From positions 13,633,013-13,697,012 of the forward strand of contig NC_092577.1 of assembly GCF_037975245.1 (NCBI RefSeq): a stretch of 64,000 nt of DNA. The letters run 5' to 3'. Of this stretch, positions 35,101 to 40,679 are shown one piece after another (the first letter of the stretch is position 1; every line of letters starts with the position of its first letter). Made by a program: the position numbers and the translations under genes. The notes beneath the pieces were generated by a model. It saw only the letters and a program-made list of their open reading frames with translations. It did not search any database and was not told where the DNA came from. Source of the stretch: Apostichopus japonicus (Eukaryota > Echinodermata > Holothuroidea > Aspidochirotida > Stichopodidae).

Positions 35101-37799
35101 GGAGTTGTTATGCAACTCCCTCGTACAACTGCCATATAGACTGTACACAAATCAAGCGTGGTGTTATATTACGTATTTGTCAATGACGTTCGTAGTGTTT
35201 AAATATTCATATTATGGCCGAGGTTTATTGGGTTCCCAACGGAAAATATCTTGGAGAACAACAAAGTTGAAAGTTGCAAATTTTTCGACTTTTATGCCAC
35301 CATTTGAAGTAAAATATAAATAGATTAGTTAGTTATGTATGTCGTTATGGCAAAGTGGAATCAGTGAGGTTGAGAAAAATCATAGAAAAGGACACAAAAT
35401 GCTGCTTTAATATGTTATCAAAAATTGTCAACATACAGCTGGCTATATGTTAACAGATCCATTATTTAAAAGAACCAAAGCAGTTTTGACAAAAAGAAAA
35501 CAGGTAATAAATGCTAAAATTGAACATTTGCTTAAAAAAAAAAGATGTAAAATTATTGATACAATACTTGACCAGTAAAGGTATTCTTTCATCCATGTCC
35601 AACAATTGTCATGTATGTGGTGCTGTATGTACACCTGAGCAAGTAATAAACGCAAAAACCATGGTTTATGGGAATGGCACTTTGTAAGAAAAACAATTCA
35701 TGTAACTTTTGGTATTTATTAACTCCATTTTGTTGAATAAGAGCTGAATGCTCAGATTTCTTAAAATTAAGTTCTGTTCGAATGCATTTGAATGGTTTCA
35801 TGTTGGTTTGTTTGTTCCTTTTTATCTTCTTATATTTTCTATTTTTTTTATTTTTCTGAGCTATCATACCAGTCATATAGTATTTAGTTACAAGCTTTAT
35901 TGAACAAGTGTAAAAGCTGTGATACAGTGTTTAACATCGTTCATGAAAGGCTTGCTTCGATCTGAGGGAGTGTTTCAGTTTCCACTAGCTAGACAGCAGG
36001 TGTGTCTGTAGTGGTGATGATAAAAGTATAGAAAGTGCTCAGGATTTTGAAAATTTATAACCGGAAGAAGTTTACAATTGGGATCAATAGCTCACAAATG
36101 GCATTGGTCTTCTTTGTTTTCATCTATTAGTGATGGGAGTCTTTATCAAGACCTCCCAACAGGACAACAGTAACCACTGGTAACCTCTTACAACCAGTGG
36201 ACACAATTCAAACAGTCTTTACTCGATCGGGTGCTTTACCCCTACCCCTCAGGGGGGGGGCATCAAATGACATGCATCCACAGTCCAGCACACTGAACTG
36301 TAATTTACTAGTTATTTGATAGCTATGACAGGTCCCCATTGATACACCCCTTCCCTTTGAGAGCTTGGGGGGGGCAATCCAATAGCATTCATCAACAGTC
36401 CAGCACACTGAACTGTAATTTACCAGTTATATGATAGCTATGACAGGTCCCCATTGATTCACTCCTACCCCTCAAAGGGGGGGGGGCATCAAATGACATG
36501 CATCCACAGTCCAGCACACTGAACTGTAATTTACTAGCTATTTGATAGCTATGACAGGTCCCCATTGATACACCCCTTCCCTTTGAGGGGGGTGGGGGGG
36601 AAATCCAATAGCATTCATCAACATTCCAGCACACTGAACTGTAATTTACCAGTTATATGATAGCTATGACAGGTCCCCATTGATACACCCTACCCCTTGA
36701 GGGGGAGGGGGATGGGTGGGCATCCAATAGCATGCATCCACAGCCCAGCACACTGAACTGTAATTTACTAGTTATTTGATAGCTATGACAGGTCCCCATT
36801 GATACACCCCTACCCTTTGAGGGGGAGGGAGATGGGTGAGCATCCAATAGCAAGCATCCACAGCCCAGCACACTGAACTGTAATTAACTAGAGCTGATAG
36901 CCAAGTCAGGTCCCCATTGATACACTTGGGTAAAGCAAGACAATTGACAATTATTTACCACAGGACACAATGTAATTAACTGGCCATTAAGACTCAAAAC
37001 TGGTGAATTTGAAACCAGATTTCTTCAACAAAGAAAGCGTCAAATGGGGACAATTTTCACATGGTTAGAAAGAGAAAAATAAGAACTTTTTGGGACAATG
37101 TATCCAGATCTTTCACCAGACAATTCCATTAAAGCAGCGGTCTGGTGTATTTTTGTGATGTATGAAAGACAGTTCATCTTACATTTCCATAAAACAGGTT
37201 CCACTCTTGATAGCATACATTGTTTAATAACAAACTGTTCACATCGACAAATGAAGTAGTATCAATATAATGCTCTATCTATATGCACTCAGTTAGAGTG
37301 TTCATAAGACCTGTAAGACCTAATCAGAGGGGGTGGGGGTGAGGACCCAAAAGACCTGATGAGAGGGGGAAGTGAGTGGGGACATCCCAGCCCTGTCCCA
37401 GGGTCAGTTACTGCCCTGGAAAATATGGTGCTGGTCCAGAAACATTTGTACTCAGGAGAACAGTTTATTCTTATTTTTCGGGATAATACTTTAGTATACT
37501 GAAGAGTTCAAAGAGTTAGATAGGTGGGGCCTGACTGGGCTCTCAACACACCCCTGTGTGTGTGTCTAACAGTAAGTTACTGACTGGGCTCTCAACACAC
37601 CCCTCTGTGTGTGTCTAACAGCAACTTACCTGGTGATATTAGGCTACAGTATTATGCATTCTATAATCATTAAATCTCATTTCTGTCTCTACTCCAGGAT
37701 ATGTTTCATTCTACGCAGTCTCCGTCTCCCGGCTTCGTCGCGACATCTTCGGTGGAGAATGACATATTTGACGGTGGCATCGGTGAAGAGGATCTGTAA
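2096..37799 (+). CDS. SNX17: Sorting nexin 17 (SNX17), complete 12-exon gene
   Basis: Endosomal cargo adaptor. In the known family the PX domain binds PI3P, the FERM-like module binds NPxY/NxxY motifs of receptors such as LRP1 and integrins, and the C-terminal tail recruits the Retriever complex for recycling to the plasma membrane. I joined the exons 2096-2155, 8511-8709, 12299-12474, 14639-14729, 16256-16340, 18026-18095, 19984-20076, 20618-20818, 22872-23060, 26228-26341, 28266-28328 and 37698-37799 (1443 nt, 480 residues plus stop). All junctions are GT-AG and phases match. The PX domain (about 1-110) shows RYSQ (R35), PPKK (61-64) and RRERLEKYIQA (76-86). The FERM-like part (about 115-390) has LPDDL, a YWDP motif, NRVALQLLYIQ, HYG-like KYYG, and RCWRI (W320). 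The tail ends GIGEEDL, like GIGDEDL of vertebrate SNX17, which separates it from SNX27 and supports SNX17 over SNX31. UTR limits were not determined. Confidence 0.95.
3150..3585 (-). mobile_element. 3' end of a CR1/L2-type LINE (intron 1)
   Basis: An open frame of 131 residues on the minus strand reads YEQRLKKLNLTSLETRRIRG and then GDMIEVFKIIKG, FFSQRVIDIWNGLP and VNVFKSQLDKFL. This is the typical C-terminal end of the reverse-transcriptase protein of CR1, L2 and Rex-like non-LTR retrotransposons. Endonuclease and catalytic RT domains are absent, so it is a 5'-truncated copy. The frame is unbroken, so the insertion may be fairly young. Confidence 0.75.
4095..4275 (-). pseudogene. Decayed THAP-domain exon of a DNA transposon
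   Basis: On the minus strand the frame gives PTNCVEGGCKNTSENQNLSF, then FSFPSYQTNDKLRRFWINVV and SSSRKNFS. This is the C2CH THAP start (C-x4-C, FPS, then W-x-N and RKxF), and it resembles the THAP frame at 11789-11913. The expected initiator is ATA (Ile) here instead of Met. It is flanked by copies of a palindromic motif at 2675-2692 and 4363-4379 in opposite orientation, which suggests a transposon whose ends I could not fix. Confidence 0.6.
4400..6480. other. Intron 1 interior, no gene seen
   Basis: AT-rich, with short open frames only. There is a GTAC-rich patch at 5700-5755 and a CA/TA-rich patch at 6300-6410. I see no domain or element boundaries. Confidence 0.3.
6480..6610 (-). repeat. 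tRNA-like SINE fragment
   Basis: Read on the minus strand it has a tRNA-like head (GGTCGAGAGGATAAAGGTGG) and a B-box-like GGTTTTGATCCC 5' to a short tail. It looks like a decayed tRNA-derived SINE rather than a functional tRNA, since no cloverleaf closes. Confidence 0.4.
6895..7060 (+). repeat. tRNA-derived SINE
   Basis: TGGCTGAGTGGATAAAGGC matches an internal A box and GGGTTTGATACCC a B box, with spacing like a class II tRNA with a long variable arm. The 3' part then runs into non-tRNA sequence, as in a SINE. A true tRNA gene is unlikely because the acceptor stem does not pair. Confidence 0.5.
8172..8405 (+). repeat. tRNA-derived SINE upstream of exon 2
   Basis: A-box-like TAGCTCGGTGGTTAATGC and B-box-like GGTTCGAGTC form the head. 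The body ends with GATAAGCC, a GGCTTCTTCGCGAG motif and a hairpin-like CCTGCTTGCAGG. It ends about 105 bp before exon 2. Confidence 0.5.
8511..8709 (+). CDS. SNX17: SNX17 exon 2, core of the PX domain (residues 21-86)
   Basis: Acceptor is TTTTGACAG|AGT and donor is GCAG|GTGAGT; the exon leaves in phase 1. It carries SYNLHVNG, then VRYSQ with the PI3P-contacting arginine (R35), the FPPKKL loop, and ERRERLEKYIQA, the helix that closes the phosphoinositide pocket in PX domains. These are the best-conserved PX residues of the family, so lipid binding is expected to be intact. Confidence 0.95.
9845..10560 (-). pseudogene. DIRS-type tyrosine recombinase fragment (intron 2)
   Basis: Minus-strand frames read APSWRLSAVLQALLRPPNEP, then LAALTKMTLFLIAVASARRR with the SARRRSxLH motif that carries the first catalytic arginine. 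A frameshift near 10148 moves to TEDKLWCPVRALKWYLKGQK followed by FVHPTPSTVLG. That order is typical of the tyrosine recombinase of DIRS1-like retrotransposons. The RT and RNase H parts are absent. The fragment is broken by at least one frameshift and directly abuts the TTAA element at 10584. Confidence 0.65.
10584..12210 (-). mobile_element. Kolobok-like TTAA transposon with THAP frame (intron 2)
   Basis: Both ends sit at TTAA (10584-10587 and 12207-12210). Terminal inverted repeats follow: AGACCAAATATGGAG on the left and AGACCAACTATGGAG as the complement of the right end. A subterminal palindromic motif is mirrored at 10793-10810 and 12005-12022, followed by matching GTTTGTATAC. TTAA target duplication together with a THAP domain is characteristic of Kolobok elements. 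The THAP frame is on the minus strand (about 11662-11913); no catalytic transposase domain is visible, so the copy is probably non-autonomous. Confidence 0.72.
11662..11913 (-). CDS. THAP-domain reading frame within the Kolobok-like element
   Basis: Begins MPQFCVVGGCSYTSSNKSIS, then FLRFPSKRTDVKRRRLWINF and LRSTRKDFSAPG. It has MPxxC, the second Cys, a FPS motif and the invariant Trp of C2CH THAP zinc fingers. The second half of the motif (CxxHF) is not visible in frame, so it is either the first exon of a spliced transposase or broken. The start was chosen at MPQFC, the usual THAP N-terminus. Confidence 0.55.
   Translation of the reverse strand, partial: LKMPQFCVVGGCSYTSSNKSISFLRFPSKRTDVKRRRLWINFLRSTRKDFSAPGVSHAHESTCMTLLLCMLQMSHSVKIIYCR
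12299..12474 (+). CDS. SNX17: SNX17 exon 3 (residues 87-145, end of PX and start of FERM F1)
   Basis: Acceptor is ATGTGCAG|TCAGTCAGG and donor is GAG|GTACGG. It encodes VSQDGRIVNGDLF onward, then SLNVYLMNGNKVTIDIKSTD, matching the ubiquitin-like F1 start SLEVLLSNGQKV of vertebrate SNX17. A second AG four bases downstream (TCAG) could also be used, but only the first keeps the frame. A TTAA transposon ends 88 bp upstream, close to where the branch site should be. Confidence 0.93.
12475..13830. other. Intron 3, first part, nothing recognised
   Basis: AT-rich sequence with short frames only. No TE ends, tandem repeats or RNA genes are evident. Confidence 0.3.
13830..14130 (+). mobile_element. 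LINE 3' end fragment (intron 3)
   Basis: Plus-strand translation gives FGNLVFSVTGARLWNDLLSS, then a stop and FKKALKTVLF-like remnants. This is the final part of CR1/L2-type RT proteins (xRLWNxLP). The tail GGCGCTATATAAATGCC resembles the 3' end of such elements. It is degenerate and much shorter than a full element. Confidence 0.55.
14639..14729 (+). CDS. SNX17: SNX17 exon 4 (FERM F1, residues 146-175)
   Basis: Acceptor follows a strong T-tract (TTTTTTTTTCAG) and the donor is GAAA|GTAAGT. It encodes AAAAKIGLPDDLVYFFALFI and then MKETKEKHAE. The LPDDL plus aromatic pattern equals LPDDLIGYFSLFLV of vertebrate SNX17. Confidence 0.94.
15230..15910 (+). repeat. 296-bp direct duplication rich in TGACCT/AGGTCA (intron 4)
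   Basis: GACCTTTGTGTGTGAAGTTA recurs at 15368 and 15664, followed in both by CCAGTGCCAAGGTGTGACA, TTTTGGGACAAGTTG and TCATGTGATC-type blocks. The block ends with a third partial unit near 15843. Many TGACC and AGGTCA half-sites occur. Confidence 0.7.
16256..16340 (+). CDS. SNX17: SNX17 exon 5 (residues 176-203)
   Basis: Acceptor is TTTGTCCAG|TT and donor is GATG|GTATGT. Read in the phase left by exon 4 it gives VRRLQDFESPYISLNSAEGR and then NKLVFRR, matching VRKLQEFELPYVSV of vertebrate SNX17. Confidence 0.94.
16341..18025. other. Intron 5, no gene seen
   Basis: Contains a G11-type tract at 16777-16788, another at 17070, and a T-rich run near 17300. The segment 16545-16680 opens with CCTTAAAGGGATTGTGACC, like the start of the TTAA MITEs, but I could not find its other end. 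Confidence 0.35.
18026..18095 (+). CDS. SNX17: SNX17 exon 6 (residues 204-227)
   Basis: Acceptor is CTCTCCAG|CTATTGG and donor is CATACAG|GTAAAA. It encodes CYWDPIFDEEVMS followed by NRVALQLLYIQ, matching YWDSAYDDDVMENRVGLNLLYAQ in length and spacing, so the true donor is this first one. The last 33 bp (18063-18095, NRVALQLLYIQ) are also the first unit of a minisatellite that fills the next intron. Confidence 0.94.
18063..19738 (+). repeat. 62-bp minisatellite derived from SNX17 exon 6 and its donor site
   Basis: About 27 units of roughly 62 bp. The first unit is the last 33 bp of exon 6 (NRVALQLLYIQ) plus 29 bp of intron. Units start at 18063, 18125 and 18187. Each carries GAGTGGCCTTACAG, then a CATACAG|GTAAAA donor in most (some read CATAGATGTAGAAA), and CCCACTCCCTGCAG, which looks like a 3' splice site. 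Units are CTATTATAC where the exon has TTATTATAC. Higher-order duplication: 18394-18715 repeats at 18886-19207, offset 492. Confidence 0.95.
19798..19880 (+). repeat. Short tandem repeat after the exon-6 array
   Basis: Three imperfect copies of TCAGGTAGAGGTGGTAATAG with GGGTCAGAAATATACCTCT, about 40 bp each, just before exon 7. Confidence 0.7.
19984..20076 (+). CDS. SNX17: SNX17 exon 7 (FERM F2, residues 228-258)
   Basis: Acceptor is TTAACTTCCAG|ACG and donor is GAG|GTAAGT. It encodes TVQEVQQGWLSGTKEQFKRL and then DALRTKNSRRE, matching TVSDIERGWILVTKEQHRQL. It lies 246 bp past the end of the exon-derived tandem array. Confidence 0.94.
20618..20818 (+). CDS. SNX17: SNX17 exon 8 (FERM F3, residues 259-325)
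   Basis: Acceptor is CCTCTTGTCAG|TATTTA and donor is CTGCTG|GTAAAG. It encodes YLQFAKTMKYYGHIIFKPC and on through VTISAGNKELYFRVKEEGK to EGVFRITRIRCWRISLL. The ISAGN and RCWR stretches are the PTB-like F3 hallmarks that contact NPxY cargo in SNX17; W320 aligns with the conserved tryptophan. Confidence 0.95.
20866..21072 (+). repeat. 86-bp satellite, left part (intron 8)
   Basis: TAGGCCTGGTGG blocks recur at 20871, 20956 and 21042, each followed by GAGCCTAAGGCCT and ACTCACTATACCTAGATTG. The array stops at 21072 and continues at 22467. Confidence 0.85.
21073..22466 (-). mobile_element. LINE fragment with endonuclease and start of RT (intron 8)
   Basis: Minus-strand frame 22353-21637 opens with a hydrophobic stretch (MKPIVWITILVVFLG), a basic patch (EIRKRKRGKAGG) and the endonuclease motifs SIIMGNIQSITNKIDE, LSFTETWLTE and GKGGGVCIYV. 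A frameshift near 21633 leads to 21630-21097: FSRLTPSKAAGPDNVQPKVL, LWKQSSIIPVPK and LRPIAIN, the first RT blocks. The rest of RT and the 3' end are missing. This is a CR1/L2-like non-LTR element. Losing the 3' end rather than the 5' end is unusual. Confidence 0.8.
22467..22690 (+). repeat. 86-bp satellite, right part
   Basis: Continues the array of 20866-21072: GCCTG at 22507, 22593 and 22679 gives an 86-bp period. The LINE piece separates the two halves, with about 16 bp of the unit (AGGGTACACATCTATA) missing at the junction. Confidence 0.85.
22872..23060 (+). CDS. SNX17: SNX17 exon 9 (end of FERM F3, residues 326-388)
   Basis: Acceptor is CCCCTCACAG|GGAGAA and donor is AAACGG|GTAAGG. It encodes a linker, then LQLSFEYLVSKSKLQWINVV and TEEAILMSLTLQSMVEELL, like FEYLMSKDRLQWVTI and MSICLQSMVDELM in vertebrate SNX17. 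This is the final helix of the FERM-like module. Confidence 0.95.
23135..23745 (+). repeat. About 40-bp minisatellite (intron 9)
   Basis: Roughly 15 copies of a unit with CAGGTGGCCAGRTATCATGG and GAAGAGAAWAGATAGTATA. Later units diverge and vary in length (about 37 to 45 bp). Open frames on both strands here are repeat translations, not genes. Confidence 0.9.
24780..25172 (-). repeat. tRNA-derived SINE (intron 9)
   Basis: On the minus strand it opens TGGTCAAGTGGTTAAGGC (A box) and GGTTCGAACCCTGG (B box), then TGTCCTTGGGCAAGGTGC, CTCAATTGCCTCTCTTCACC and a tail of GCGCTATATAAGAAC with a TAAT-rich end. It is the same family as 34190-34500 (+) and the SINE around the minisatellite at 36140-37000. 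Confidence 0.8.
25985..26215 (-). repeat. Interspersed repeat, inverted relative to the 31.2-31.4 kb copies
   Basis: CAGTGGCATTTTGAAATCAA with TAGTTAAAGATGACTATATA is the complement of sequences at 31205-31275 and 31360-31440. It ends 12 bp before exon 10, so part of the acceptor region of intron 9 lies in the repeat. Confidence 0.6.
26228..26341 (+). CDS. SNX17: SNX17 exon 10 (linker, residues 389-426)
   Basis: Acceptor is TTACATTTCAG|CCATCA. It encodes a low-complexity, Ser/Thr/Pro-rich linker (PSDRIKGPTRQFKGRDGGVV, then TSVSSTTPGIPEDSSKAS) with little family conservation, as expected. The donor TCG|GTGATT is weak (no +5 G). I chose it because it is in phase with exon 11. If the donor is skipped, the frame continues 16 residues to a stop at 26390. 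Confidence 0.82.
26500..26665 (+). repeat. About 22-bp minisatellite (intron 10)
   Basis: Seven or eight imperfect copies of TATGAAAGGTTCAAAATGTA, from about 26500 to 26665. Confidence 0.8.
26665..28265. other. Intron 10 remainder, no gene seen
   Basis: AT-rich; a C-rich run lies at 27738-27750. No TE ends, tandem arrays or domains were recognised. Confidence 0.3.
28266..28328 (+). CDS. SNX17: SNX17 exon 11 (linker, residues 427-447)
   Basis: Acceptor is TTTGTTTTTTAG|ACG and donor is ATCACG|GTACGT. It encodes TQQSEEDPKPLLSTGSVKKI plus T. The exon has little conservation to rely on; support comes from clean splice sites, phase 0 on both sides, and absence of stops. Confidence 0.78.
28495..28785 (+). 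repeat. TCTG/TCTA microsatellite and 135-bp tandem pair (intron 11)
   Basis: TCTGTCTGTCTGTTAATGTGG at 28565 and TCTGTCTGTCTGTTATTGTGG at 28701 each precede CTGTACCWRTCCAGATGCCAG. Two copies, about 135 bp apart, embedded in (TCTG)n/(TCTA)n. Confidence 0.8.
29553..29718. repeat. 166-bp near-perfect hairpin element (intron 11)
   Basis: The left arm starts GGGGTTAATCAACGGTCTAG and the right arm ends with its complement, CTAGACCGTTGATTAACCCC. The arms are 48 bp with about one mismatch in the first 47. The loop has a second, weaker stem (GGTGTTAATGC against GCATTATCCCC). A lone 21-bp piece of the arm (TTAATCCTGTGAGTAACGC) lies upstream at 29427. MITE-like. Confidence 0.85.
30374..30430. repeat. 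Imperfect hairpin bounded by GAATTC
   Basis: GAATTCTTCCCAGG with GTGGTGATTCT pairs with AGAAATCAC and CCTGGAATTC, 57 bp in total. No known function. Confidence 0.5.
31185..31445 (+). repeat. Two tandem copies of an interspersed repeat
   Basis: TTTTCTGCTCTAACTTGGCA at 31129 and 31285, each followed by ATCTGATGGCTGAA and a TATATGATATATATAGTTA block. The copies are about 156 bp apart. Confidence 0.75.
31621..33190. mobile_element. hAT element with exact 8-bp target duplication (intron 11)
   Basis: CAAGTACC stands at 31621-31628 and at 33183-33190. Between them the ends are CAGTGTTCGATTT and, as the complement of the right end, CAGGGTTCGACTT. An 8-bp duplication with CAGNGTTCGA ends is the hAT signature. 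No transposase frame is visible, so the element is non-autonomous. A GGGGGC-rich stretch (32390-32460) and a CGATA/TATCGG-rich block (32880-32995) lie inside; the latter ends GTAGCAACACTAG, which may be the end of a nested hAT-like element. Confidence 0.85.
33218..33515 (+). repeat. 117-bp tandem repeat, 2.5 copies
   Basis: GGCTAAGG recurs at 33228, 33345 and 33462, each with ATGATGCACACACCTGTCAT and GTGTACCATGGTACACA between. Confidence 0.85.
34190..34500 (+). repeat. tRNA-derived SINE (intron 11)
   Basis: Head has CAATTGGCTATTGGGCG and B box GGTTCGATTCC; then TGTCCTTGGGCAAGATG, TCAATTGCCTCTCTCCACCC and the tail GCGCTTTGAGAC with AAAGTGCTATATAAAAAGC. Same family as 24780-25172. Confidence 0.8.
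34711..35653. repeat. Inverted repeat pair, possible MITE (intron 11)
   Basis: TTTATTACTTGCACTGGTG and TATGACAATTGTTGGATAT at 34711-34768 match the complement of 35595-35653, and TTAAAGCAGCATTTTG at 34788-34803 is the complement of 35395-35410. No target duplication was found. Confidence 0.5.
36140..37000 (-). repeat. SINE with interior expanded to a 111-120 bp minisatellite
   Basis: CACTGAACTG marks six units, starting at 36291, 36406, 36517, 36632, 36751 and 36871. Each contains TGACAGGTCCCCATTGATAC and a G-rich run. Left flank ACAATTCAAACAGTCTTTAC and right flank CCATTGATACACTTGGGTAA with GACAATTG match successive parts of the 24780-25172 SINE, so the array lies within a SINE. Confidence 0.75.
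37000..37697. other. End of intron 11
   Basis: A 48-bp tandem pair, TGACTGGGCTCTCAACACAC, lies at 37531 and 37580. Otherwise unremarkable. Confidence 0.4.
37698..37799 (+). CDS. SNX17: SNX17 exon 12, Retriever-binding tail and stop
   Basis: Acceptor is CTCTACTCCAG|GAT. It encodes DMFHSTQSPSPGFVATSSVE and then NDIFDGGIGEEDL followed by TAA. Vertebrate SNX17 ends NFAFEGIGDEDL; the extreme C-terminus of that protein binds VPS26C of Retriever. The preserved GIG(E/D)EDL end argues that the recycling role is kept. Confidence 0.93.
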   Translation, partial: DMFHSTQSPSPGFVATSSVENDIFDGGIGEEDL

Positions 37800-39150
37800 G
37801 AGTAGAGTGCTTCCGTCGTCTTCGAGAGACTACAAAAATCAGGTCAAAGGTCATCCTCTAATGTGACAGCTCTGCATGTAGCAGATATATGGTTTGAAGA
37901 TACTAATAGGCACTAATATTTTAAAGCCCCCCATCCATTACAGATGCTACCGCAATTTGAAGTTAATTCTATCCCTTCAAATTTTCACTTTTTGAATGGC
38001 AAAGTTTGTTTAGCTCAAGTCTGCACCCTGTTGCCATGGAAATGAGTATCTTACCAATTAATCTCTTACATGTGGCTCCAGGCTTTCTCTTTTGCTTACA
38101 TTCTTGTTAATGCTGGTAGACTTCCCTCTATTTTTTACTTTTTTTTTTATTAGTTTTGTATTGATAGTTGTGTTAAATTCAGTGTTGCTTGCAGTAACTG
38201 CCACTTCAAAACTACTTCTCTGAGTAGGCACTGCATTTATTTCACTTGATGGTAACTAGACCAAATGTTTTAGAGCATTAATTTTAGTTTCATGAAACAA
38301 GGTAACTTTAGAGGACATCAAATATACTCTGCCATGTGCCACTGCTTAACATTTCTATGGTGTTGACCATTTCTCTGCTGAATTTTCCCTCTGTGTTACT
38401 TATAGCTTTTTCATAGATAATCACTTCCAAACTGATGTAACTAGACTATATAATACAAAATATCAAACCTTGTGTGATTGATAGTAGCTCCTACTTTTTT
38501 TTTTTTTCTTTTTTTAATTTGCTCAGAAATCATTTTAAATGCTATAAAACATATCATTTTTGTCAGCGAAAAATTCTGAATTTGTTCTGCCTTGTCTAGC
38601 CAATGCCTTAGAATTGTTGTATTCGAAAGAAGAAAAATATGATGAATACTCGAGTTATGTCGTACGGTGCCTGCAAGATACAGCCTTGTAAGCTCAGGGA
38701 ATGAAAGCTACATCATGTACTTTAGTGTCATAACAATCTTTAGTTCTGTTTGAAAGCCCAAGTGAGCTTTTCTTGTTATAGTTAACGTCTCATCTATCTA
38801 GTTGTGGTCTTTCTCTGTGATCAGTCAAGCTCAATTAGTGATGTCTTATTGAGTTGTCATGTTACAATGTGAAAGTACTTTTATGACCAAAGATAATTCA
38901 ACAGCTAGGACAGATTAAAAGTATGAGGATTGTTGGTGTGAGGCTGCAATGGGGGCAGATGGGAAGTTGGTTTTATTTTTGGGAGTGGTGGGTGGGGTGT
39001 CTTTGATTTGCTTTTCCCTTTCTTGGAGGAAGTTGTGCCAAGCAGTTGAAGGAGGCAGCTGCTCATAACAGCTAGTTGGTGTAATCAGTTTCAAAGCTAC
39101 AAACCATTAAAACTAACTTAAAAATTAAAATATAATAATTGAGTACTGCC
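37800..39150 (+). other. 3' UTR or downstream of SNX17
   Basis: Follows the stop codon. An ATTAAA at 38914-38919 is a possible variant polyadenylation signal; I see no closer canonical AATAAA. The transcript end cannot be fixed from sequence. No second gene is visible. Confidence 0.35.
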
Positions 39151-39189
39151 CTCAAATTGTGAAGGAAACTAAAAATGCAAAAGTACTCT

Positions 39190-39385
39190 CATACATGTTC
39201 CTTCCCCTCTCCCACCCTCCCTCCCTTGCCCTCTCCCACCATCCTTTCCCCTCTCCCACCCTGCCTCTGTTCCACTCTCCCTCCATTCTCCTCTCCCACC
39301 TTCCCTACCTTACCCTCTCCCACCCTTCCTTCCTCCCTCTCCCACCCTCCCTTCCCCCTCCCTCCCTCCCTTCCTCTCTTTTAGC
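39190..39385 (+). repeat. Pyrimidine tract (CCCTCCC/CTCTCCCACC)n
   Basis: Almost pure C/T for nearly 200 bp, with CTCTCCCACC recurring. The mirror-like polypyrimidine composition could form triplex DNA. Frames across it are low-complexity and not genes. Confidence 0.85.
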
Positions 39386-39938
39386 TATCCCTCTTTGGAA
39401 AGACAGCTTTGGTGTATTTGAATATAGGAGCATTATGCGCAGATACAAAAACTGCAGCCAAGTTAGGAACACTTTTGGCCATTCAGACGAGCACACAAGT
39501 GAAATTTATTACGATGTATTTTAACAAGGTATATATAACGATAAAATTTACAGAGTTACAACATTCTTTTTTGTACTTTCTAATCAAAAGCAGGGTTTTC
39601 AAATCAACTTACAAATGTAATTAGTTTTTTATCAACTCTCTTATTAAAAGTCTCTTTTGATTTTCTAACAAAATAATTGTATGTGTTTGTGCATCTCTCA
39701 CAGTCGGTGTTAACATTTCATGGTAGAAAGTGTCAAAGATAACCACCAGCCTTTGATAAACACTATGTATGGAATTTGTGTTGAGGTCAAAGGAAAGGGG
39801 GTAGGGGAAGGGGGAGGGGGATAGGTAGAGGAAGGTAGGGGAAAGGGGATGGAGAAGAAGCACATTGATAAAACCTAATATACTCTGGTTTTTGTAACCT
39901 GTTTATGATTGTTACCAGTGGAGACAACACTTAATGGA

Positions 39939-40062
39939 TGACCAAGGCTTGAAGCGAGCAAGATTGTTGGTTTGTAATTTACTTCCAAATGTTATTGGAT
40001 GACTAAGGGTTTGAAGCGAGCAAGATTGTAGTGTTTCTATTGTTATTTTCTTCCAAGTTCTG
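39939..40062 (+). repeat. About 65-bp tandem pair
   Basis: GGATGACYAAGG with TTGAAGCGAGCAAGATTG recurs twice. Confidence 0.6.
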
Positions 40063-40159
40063 TTTCCTTACAGCTGTAAGAGTAATATCCTTTGTTCTAT
40101 TGTGATGTATCACAGACATGTATCTTATCAAATTAGACGAAAGGCTTCCGTCACAAAAT

Positions 40160-40668
40160 GCGGCACGCCATCTGTACCATACTTACGTTGCCGTCGAAGA
40201 AAGAGTACGTTGCCATCGCGGAAACTTCCTTTGTCCAATTTCATTCCGTTGCCCATTTTCATTCCGTTATGGGAGTAGTGACCTGTGATGGTGGGCCCTG
40301 TCCTACTTCTACCAATCAAGTTTTCAATATGATACCCAATTCTATGTGATACACATTTCAATATGATACACCTGAAATTGCAAAACTTGTTGCAACTAAT
40401 TAGTTTCAACAGCAAATTTCCATGATGACAACCTAAGTTTCCATGTTGGTGAAGTAAGTTTCCGGGACAGCAACCTAAGTTTTCCTGACGACAACCTAAG
40501 TTTCCATGACGGCAAAGTAAGTTTCCATGAATACAACCTAAGTTTCCATGACAGCAACCTCAGTTTCCATGACGACAACCTAAGTTTCCATGAAGACAAC
40601 CTAAGGTTCCATGTTGGCGAAGTAAGTTTCTGCGAAGGCAACTTAACGACGGTACAAATGGCGTGCCA
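40160..40668. mobile_element. MULE-like MITE with internal 21-bp repeats
   Basis: GGCACGCCATCTGTACC at 40162 pairs with the complement of the right end, GGCACGCCATTTGTACC. Flanks TCACAAAAT (40151-40159) and TGACAAAAT (40669-40677) are 8/9 identical, a 9-bp target duplication such as MULEs make. Inside, 40415-40635 holds about ten copies of AAGTTTCCATGACGACAACC, and the left arm has inverted remnants of it. Confidence 0.65.
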
Positions 40669-40679
40669 TGACAAAATCT

